From NCBI RefSeq assembly GCF_002920575.1, contig NZ_PQSQ01000001.1, forward strand, positions 1 through 64,000: a stretch of 64,000 nucleotides of DNA, written 5' to 3'. Under the pieces are notes generated by a model. It did not search any database, was not told the DNA's origin, and worked only from the letters and a program-made list of their open reading frames with translations. This DNA comes from Streptomyces sp. Ru73 (GTDB lineage: Bacteria; Actinomycetota; Actinomycetes; Streptomycetales; Streptomycetaceae). A program made the translations under genes and the position numbers. Shown here in pieces: positions 58,703 through 64,000 of this stretch. Position 1 is the first letter of the stretch; each line of letters begins with the position of its first letter.

Positions 58703-59713
58703 TCAGAAGTTCTCGAGACGGATCTCGTAGCAGTCGTTGCACATGTCCTCCATAGCCAGGTAGGTGCCTAAGCCACAGAACGCGCAGATCCCCTCGAATT
58801 CGGTGCCGCATGCGAAACAGATCCAGGAGATCGCATCGGGAGAGCTAGCGGTGTGCACGTCGACCACGGCAGAAGCACCGCACGAAGTGCATGGGGCGAA
58901 GTCTCCGCCTCCTTCCTTGATGGTCAGATGCCGGGACATGCCGACGAACTCCCACGCCGCCTCTTCTCCTGTTCCGTATGACTTCTTGCAGAACAGGCAC
59001 GACAGGTCGATCGCTCCGCCATCGAGGACCACGACGAACTGCCCGCAGGACCGGCAGGCCACTGTGGAGGCTTCGTAGCCATCCAGCAGACCGCGAAGCG
59101 ACTCCACCTGATGCGCCACGAAGTCTTCAAGGTGTCTGAGTTGTTCCCGCACACGCTCCATCTGCTGCTCGGCCGCCCACGAGTCCGCTGGCGATTCGAC
59201 GTACGGGAGGACGTCGGCGCTGACGAACTCCACGAGCAGGGCCAGCACGGGGACCGTCCGGGCCTGGACCGCCACGGCCGAGTCGCTCCAACCGAAGTGC
59301 ATGATCCGGTTGCGCAGGGCGCCGAGCTGAGTGAGGTTGTCATCGTCCGGGTCAAGCAAAGTTTCAAGCGCGACATCGCAGCCCTCGTCGTCGGAGAGGG
59401 AGTTGAGCCGTTTGATCGCGGTCTCGATACCGCAGCTTTTGAAGTCGCCTGCCTTGTGCTGAGCATCATTGAAAATGCCCGGCTTAACCCAGACGAGCGC
59501 GGGATCGTGCATCTCAAGGCGAGCCTTCAACAAGGTCTCGGCGGCGGCCCGTAGATGCAGGACTGCGTACTTCAACTCGCGGCGTTCAGGGCCGCTTCTG
59601 ATGGCGAGTGAGTCGACGGCGCTGACAAGAAAGTCGAGCCCGTTGACGAGGGCGGGGAAGTGGAAATCTTTCGCACTTTGATCACCGGCTTCTCCGGCCT
59701 GGCCACTGGTCAC
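58703..59713 (-). CDS. HEPN-like protein with zinc ribbons
   Basis: 336 residues. The N-terminal helical domain has LKYAVLHLRAAAETLLKARL and a perfect RNxxxH motif (RNRIMH, residues 134-139 in LGALRNRIMHFGW), the HEPN RNase signature. After a coiled coil (MERVREQLRHLEDFVAHQVE) come three CxxC-type zinc ribbons: Cys220/223/239/242, Cys275/278/299/302 and Cys310/313/325/328. HEPN enzymes are common in toxins and phage defence. Zinc ribbons may bind nucleic acid. GTG at 59713 with AGGCGAGG upstream; no antitoxin gene overlaps. Family name not known to me. Confidence 0.75.
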   Translation of the reverse strand: MTSGQAGEAGDQSAKDFHFPALVNGLDFLVSAVDSLAIRSGPERRELKYAVLHLRAAAETLLKARLEMHDPALVWVKPGIFNDAQHKAGDFKSCGIETAIKRLNSLSDDEGCDVALETLLDPDDDNLTQLGALRNRIMHFGWSDSAVAVQARTVPVLALLVEFVSADVLPYVESPADSWAAEQQMERVREQLRHLEDFVAHQVESLRGLLDGYEASTVACRSCGQFVVVLDGGAIDLSCLFCKKSYGTGEEAAWEFVGMSRHLTIKEGGGDFAPCTSCGASAVVDVHTASSPDAISWICFACGTEFEGICAFCGLGTYLAMEDMCNDCYEIRLENF

Positions 59714-59926
59714 GACATAACCTCGCCTTGCACAGTGTCTCCGATGGCCGGACATGTGGAGACCGCCTCAACATCCCGCCGACGTACTTCCTCGAACGAT
59801 TGCTCGGCCACCTCTTCCCCCATTCGTAGGTGTCAGCCATTCAAGCAGCAGACTTCTTATTAGCTCCGAGGCGGCCAATGGCCGATGCGGCGAAAACGGG
59901 AGAGTCTGCCACTGGAACACCGGTTG

Positions 59927-62113
59927 CTATAGATCACGGTGCGCAGAATGATCAGTCTTCATTCGTGGCCCGCGGGGTGGATCAGGGGCCGGCCGTCGCG
60001 CCCTCAGACGCTTGCGCCACCGATTCCACCATCGTCCGCTGCTCAGACCTCTCCAGCGTTGCGGACGATCGGCTGCTGATAGGGCGTCGGGGTGGCGGGT
60101 GCCCAGGGCTTTCTCGCGGTCGGCGAGGACACGTTCCAACAGAGAGGTGGCCTTTAGCGTCTTGCCTGCCCGCCAGTACGCGATGGCGAGGTTGGCCCGA
60201 CACGCGATGGTCGTCGGGTCCTCACGGCCCAACAATCGTTCACGTACCGCGAGGGTGTCTTCCAGGAGGGCGATGGCATCGTCGATGCTCTTACAGCCGT
60301 ACAAAGGTGTGGGCTTGTCGACCCGGATGGTCTCTGGGTGGTCGGGTTCGAGTATCTGTTCGCGATACGGGAAGTCCTCCCGCAATAATGCGAAGGCATC
60401 CTGATCGCGATCGTCGAGGAGATAGGCCATAGCGAGTTCCCGTCGGGCAAGGAGGGTCTTGGGGTGGGCCCGGCCCAGCAGCCGCTCGCTTGTGGCGGTC
60501 AATCGCTGCCAATAGGGGACCGCCGCGGAGGCCAGGCCATGACCGATCAGGCTGCGTCCGGACCAGCGCAGAAGATGGTGGCCTCCCACCTCCCACAACA
60601 AATCCCCCGCGCACCCTTCGAGGCTGTCGATATTGGTCTGCACCACGGCGCTCTCGTCACGTTCGTGTCGATGGGACCCCAGCCATAGCTCGGTCAGTGC
60701 GTCGGCGGCAGTCTTGACCACATTCGGCAATGCATCGCCGGGTGTGTATTCGCGCATGGCGCGAGCGGTCAGTGCGTGCAGTCGCACGGCGCGGGAGCCG
60801 GCCTGTGCATCGTCGACTATGAGGCCGTAGCGATGCAGGAGCCGCAGTACCGCCCGAGCTTGGGAGGGGTCGACGGCACTGGGCCCGTCAACTGAAGATG
60901 ACGCTGCACGCTGGGCGTTCAGGTAACGGATAACGGCCCTCCCCGCCCACAGGGAGCGGGGGTGCCCGGCAGGGTCCAACATGGCGGCCAAGCGCAACGC
61001 CGGGATCGCGAGGCCGACGGGCTCGCATGTCTGGGCTACATCCAGCGAGAGCAGAAGGGCTGCGGCCACCTGTCGCCCGTATCCTTCGGTGTCCGCGTGG
61101 CGTGGGAACAACTCGTCCAGGCGGGCGCTGCTGTGGGTGAAACGGTGCAGGTAGTCGGCGCAGGGCACGTCTTCATTGATCATGTAGGCGGCGGCGTGCG
61201 ACAGCGCCAGCGGTAGATATCCCAGCGTCTTGGCCAGCGTGTTCGCCTGGGTGTCCAGCAGATGGGCGGCGTGAGCGGTAGTGAGGCGTTCACGGAGGTA
61301 GGTGTCGGCTTCTTCTGCGCTATAGGTCTCGATGTTCACCACTGCCCGGCCGCCGCCTGACAGTATTGCGTCGTGGCGGCGGGTCGTCGCCAGAACTCGG
61401 CCGCGGCCAGAAGCTGACGGCGGCGGCCACCACGGTTGCATCGCGTCGGGGTCGGTTATGTCATCGAGAATGACTAGCCACGACCGCGGAGTAACTGCTA
61501 GCCAGTGGAGGAAGGCTCGGGCGTTTGCTATGGCGCTCTCATCCTCCACGAATCCCGGGACGTTCACGAGGTACGCGGCTTGGGCATAGCGGGTGGTGAC
61601 CTGCTCGGATTCACTTGCGTCGACCCACACCACGAGCTCCACACCGTCGGCCAGCGCCTGATGGGCATAGGCTGCGGCCAATTGTGTCTTGCCCACGCCG
61701 CCGCCTCCGGAGAGGACCTGAGTGAGCACCACCGTGGCATGGTCAGCTCGAGCTTGATCGATTTGGTCACGCACTGCGGCTCGGTGCTGAAAGGCCGATG
61801 CCAGCGTAGGAACTGATCCCAGCCGAGCCGGCCACTCCACCACTCGCCGAGCAGGAGGTGCGACCGTCAGATGGCTGACGTGGCCGCTGATGGCCACCGA
61901 ATGAGCGGCCGAAGCGGTGGCGTTCCCCGATCTTTCCAGTCGTACTCCTGCCTCGGTATTCACGGTGTGTGGCTGAGGACCGTGATAACCGCTTATCGCC
62001 GTGCCGCCGCTTTCGGCGAAAGCGTCACCGGTTTGATTGACGTTGACCGACTGCGACGGACCGTCGTCGCTGGCCAAAGTGCGGGCTGACCGCCACGCCC
62101 GACGCCACTTCAT
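59927..62113 (-). CDS. STAND (NB-ARC) NTPase with TPR repeats
   Basis: 728 residues. The N-terminal 85 residues carry repeated Gly/Thr/Ala motifs (QTGDAFAESGGTAISGYHGP, then ERSGNATASAAHSVAISGH). The NB-ARC ATPase follows, with Walker A GGGGVGKT at 136-143, Walker B LVILDD at 213-218 and LPLALSHAAAYM. Winged helix and TPRs run from about 540 to 670 (RELAMAYLLDDRDQDAFALL). The final 55 residues lose the TPR pattern and are arginine-rich, so a late frameshift is possible. STAND proteins sense invaders and trigger immunity. ATG at 62113, 40 bases after the small membrane gene. Confidence 0.83.
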   Translation of the reverse strand: MKWRRAWRSARTLASDDGPSQSVNVNQTGDAFAESGGTAISGYHGPQPHTVNTEAGVRLERSGNATASAAHSVAISGHVSHLTVAPPARRVVEWPARLGSVPTLASAFQHRAAVRDQIDQARADHATVVLTQVLSGGGGVGKTQLAAAYAHQALADGVELVVWVDASESEQVTTRYAQAAYLVNVPGFVEDESAIANARAFLHWLAVTPRSWLVILDDITDPDAMQPWWPPPSASGRGRVLATTRRHDAILSGGGRAVVNIETYSAEEADTYLRERLTTAHAAHLLDTQANTLAKTLGYLPLALSHAAAYMINEDVPCADYLHRFTHSSARLDELFPRHADTEGYGRQVAAALLLSLDVAQTCEPVGLAIPALRLAAMLDPAGHPRSLWAGRAVIRYLNAQRAASSSVDGPSAVDPSQARAVLRLLHRYGLIVDDAQAGSRAVRLHALTARAMREYTPGDALPNVVKTAADALTELWLGSHRHERDESAVVQTNIDSLEGCAGDLLWEVGGHHLLRWSGRSLIGHGLASAAVPYWQRLTATSERLLGRAHPKTLLARRELAMAYLLDDRDQDAFALLREDFPYREQILEPDHPETIRVDKPTPLYGCKSIDDAIALLEDTLAVRERLLGREDPTTIACRANLAIAYWRAGKTLKATSLLERVLADREKALGTRHPDALSAADRPQRWRGLSSGRWWNRWRKRLRARRPAPDPPRGPRMKTDHSAHRDL

Positions 62114-62153
62114 CGCCTATCTTTCCATTGAGCTGTCACCGTGGCAGTCCTAC

Positions 62154-62501
62154 TCAGGTGTAGTCGATCCCGGTGCCAGCACTGCTGCCTGGGCCGCGGG
62201 CGATGGCGTCGCCGGTCTGTTCCGCGCGGGCCGCTCCGCTGCCCGTGCCGCCCGGGCGGCGTATGCCCGTGTGGGCCTTGCCCCCGTTGCTTGCCTCTGC
62301 CCGCCCCGACCGCATGACCACGTCCCGCGGCTCAGTCGGTTGAAGCCACGCCCACACCAAAGCGCCCACTCCGGTAGCGGCCTGGACTGAGGCTCCCACC
62401 AACTGGCCGGCATCCGGCCCGTCGAGCAACCAGACCACCGGGGTCGAGACGATCCCCGCCACGGCGCCAACTAACACCGCGGTTCTCCATCTTCTTGACA
62501 C
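62154..62501 (-). CDS. Small membrane protein, likely partner of the STAND protein
   Basis: 115 residues. Two hydrophobic segments near the N-terminus (TAVLVGAVAGIVSTPVVWLL and VQAATGVGALVWAWL) are followed by a soluble tail. The tail holds QTGDAIARGPGSSAGTG, strikingly similar to QTGDAFAESGGTAISG at the start of the STAND protein encoded 40 bases downstream. The shared motif suggests that both belong to one system, with this protein as the membrane-acting partner. That is inferred. GTG at 62501 behind a GGGAAAGGG leader. Confidence 0.72.
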   Translation of the reverse strand: MSRRWRTAVLVGAVAGIVSTPVVWLLDGPDAGQLVGASVQAATGVGALVWAWLQPTEPRDVVMRSGRAEASNGGKAHTGIRRPGGTGSGAARAEQTGDAIARGPGSSAGTGIDYT

Positions 62502-62805
62502 GCACGACCCTTTCCCCCGGTTCCCGCCCTGTCGCCTGACGGCTGGATGGCAACAGCACTGTATGACGTCACCCTGGGCAACGACAGTTCCATGATGCCC
62601 CCACCTCCCACCCGAAGTAACGAGTCGCTTTTTCGCAGCGCTACGACCAGCATGTCCGGATGAGCGGGGCGACTGTCGACCACGTGGCCGGGTAGGCCCA
62701 GCCGCTTCATGGAGTCGGCCGATACACGACGGATGACATTAGGTCGCTCGCACAGTGGCTCCACTCGCTTGCCGCCTGAGGGTCCTGCGGGCCTCCAGGT
62801 CCAGC
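62502..62805. other. Intergenic region before the STAND pair
   Basis: About 300 bases without a gene. It lies downstream of the pPIWI-RE-like gene and upstream of the small membrane gene, and probably holds the latter's promoter. No clear terminator stem was seen. Confidence 0.4.
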
Positions 62806-64000
62806 TCACACGAGGTACTCATCCATGAGTTCCGCAAGGTGCATGAGAGCCGGCCACTGGGTGTCGTTGGCCGTGTGGGTGTAGGAGCGGCGCTGGGCCT
62901 GTACGTACATGGCAAATTCGGCCGGGTCGTCGCAGTCTTGCAGGAAGGCCGGAACGATCTCGAGCGGACGGGGGTTACTGACGGACCAGGAAGCGTTCTG
63001 GGGCTGGGCCGGATCGAGTTTCGTGATGCCGAGAGGCGTTTGGTTCTGGTCCGAGCGGGGGTTGACGCCGTAGAAGGCAGTATCGCTGATTCGGGCGAGT
63101 CCGGAGAATCGGCCGCTGCCGGGTGCACGCCGTTGGTGCTCTTCGTCCCACGGGACGCCGAAGAGGTGGGGGACTGCGTCCCCGTCTGCAGCCTCGCGTA
63201 CCCGGATGATCCGCAAGCCGGGATGATCGCCGGGTTTCCGGTGCGCGGGTACGGCATCAGGCTCTTCGAATCGGGTGCCTGGGAGTTGCAAGGCGTTCGG
63301 GGTGAGGTGGGCGTCCTGGAGCCAGGGCCAGAGTTCTCTGCGCCGGAGGACGGCAGCACGTGCGAGGAAGACCCGGTCGGTGGTCGAATCCAGTGCCAAA
63401 GCCTGGATGATGAAGTCTGTGACGGCGCGGTAGTTTCTGGCGAGATGGATACGGCCGCGGCCGGCGGTGAGTGCCTCGGGGAGCTCGGTAAAAGGGAGCT
63501 CGGTTTCGTCGCGCTGGCAAGGGGTCGGCATGAGCTGGGCCATGGTTTCCTGCCCCGGTCGCATGCGGATGAGCATGGGGACATGCCGACCGTCAGGGGC
63601 GCGTGAGATCCACACGGTGGACAGTTCGAAGGGGCCGGTGACACTGTGCGGAGTCGGGATGTCGGAAACGTGACCGACCTGGCGCAGCGCGTCCAGGACG
63701 GAGGATGCAGCCCGCTCGATGTCGCTCACGCGGTGATCGGTGCCGCCGAGCATCTTCTGCTTGCTGCCAGATGCGGGGGCTGGACGCACGGGGCGCATGC
63801 ACTGCACACGTCGGCCGAGGGCGGGAAGCGTCTTCTTCAGAAGCGGCTTGGGGTCGCCCTGCCGTGTACGCAGGAAGAAGTCGCCGTCTTCGAGTTCGAT
63901 CACCGCGGCACGGAGTTCGGGGGAGCGAGGAAACGCCGCACCGATGTGCCGGGCCCGTTCGGCGGTGGCCTGTTCGTTCTCGCTGCGCCGCACCGCCGGA
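62806..64000 (-). CDS. pPIWI-RE-like RNaseH/Piwi domain protein, 3' part (cut by window edge)
   Basis: About 395 residues, open to the window end at 64000, so the gene continues upstream. The visible part has the layout of the C-terminal RNaseH/PIWI domain of pPIWI-RE proteins: ARNYRAVTDFIIQALALDST, then WLQDAHLTPNALQLPG, RIIRVREAADGDAVPHLFGV, DTAFYGVNPRSDQNQTPLG and a closing ALMHLAELMDEYLV. In these systems a Piwi-like protein works with a nuclease and a DinG-type helicase against invading DNA. The identification rests on these late motifs and on the gene's defence-island setting; the MID part lies outside the window. Confidence 0.65.
   Translation of the reverse strand, partial: PAVRRSENEQATAERARHIGAAFPRSPELRAAVIELEDGDFFLRTRQGDPKPLLKKTLPALGRRVQCMRPVRPAPASGSKQKMLGGTDHRVSDIERAASSVLDALRQVGHVSDIPTPHSVTGPFELSTVWISRAPDGRHVPMLIRMRPGQETMAQLMPTPCQRDETELPFTELPEALTAGRGRIHLARNYRAVTDFIIQALALDSTTDRVFLARAAVLRRRELWPWLQDAHLTPNALQLPGTRFEEPDAVPAHRKPGDHPGLRIIRVREAADGDAVPHLFGVPWDEEHQRRAPGSGRFSGLARISDTAFYGVNPRSDQNQTPLGITKLDPAQPQNASWSVSNPRPLEIVPAFLQDCDDPAEFAMYVQAQRRSYTHTANDTQWPALMHLAELMDEYLV

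Noticed and set aside
59830..60432. Plus-strand open frame of 200 codons
   Set aside because: Antisense to the TPR region of the STAND gene and lacks motifs.

Overview
The window looks like Streptomyces or a close relative. GC is high, coding frames favour G/C in third position, GTG starts are common behind GGAGG-type ribosome sites, and many families are typical of the genus (DUF5994, DUF317, DUF4913, GAF-ANTAR, WhiB, SCO6880/SCO6881-like proteins, MAB_1171c-type membrane protein). Plasmid-type replication, relaxase and type IV secretion genes, insertion-sequence remnants and a run of defence-type genes suggest a large conjugative plasmid or an integrated conjugative element. No telomere or clear attachment-site pair is visible.

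Layout. (1) 0-9.7 kb: a class I lanthipeptide cluster of the FxLD type on the minus strand. It has an isoaspartate-type methyltransferase, a 61-residue precursor with four C-terminal cysteines, a full LanB, LanC and an extra stand-alone SpaB_C protein. Two small minus-strand genes and a divergent XRE/TPR-type regulator lie upstream. (2) 10-26 kb: accessory genes, including a metalloprotease-like/MAB_1171c/amidohydrolase trio, two GAF-ANTAR RNA-binding regulators, two DUF5994 paralogues and a ferredoxin reductase/fatty acid desaturase pair. IS701-like and IS5-like remnants and several frameshifted genes are interspersed. (3) 27-35 kb: an XRE repressor candidate, then a compact plus-strand replication and mobilisation operon. 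It runs initiator with internal iterons, DnaC-like loader, WhiB, DUF2637 membrane protein, MobC and relaxase. A perfect 16-bp inverted repeat inside mobC is the best oriT candidate. (4) 35.5-37.4 kb: an OLD-family ATPase/TOPRIM nuclease. (5) 38-54 kb: minus-strand accessory genes (DUF317, DUF4913), then a type IV secretion operon with VirB4 apparently split in two, a VirB6-like protein, a VirD4-like coupling protein, a DUF6112-like protein and a cell-wall hydrolase. (6) 54.6-64 kb: a probable defence island. It holds a DNA methyltransferase, a DUF5655-like nuclease, an AbiJ-like protein with a C-terminal nuclease, a HEPN/zinc-ribbon protein, a STAND NTPase with a small membrane partner, and the 3' part of a probable pPIWI-RE gene cut by the window edge.

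How the parts work together. The 27-35 kb block would replicate the element and nick it at oriT. MobC and the relaxase would hand the single strand to the coupling protein and secretion channel encoded at 43-54 kb. This is unusual in a genus where transfer usually relies on a single FtsK-like TraB protein. The OLD nuclease and the 54-64 kb genes would protect the host, or exclude competing elements.

Several genes are interrupted by single-base frameshifts, some next to short homopolymers. These could be decay or sequencing error, and the entries say where each one lies. All family names come from motifs read by eye, not from a database search.
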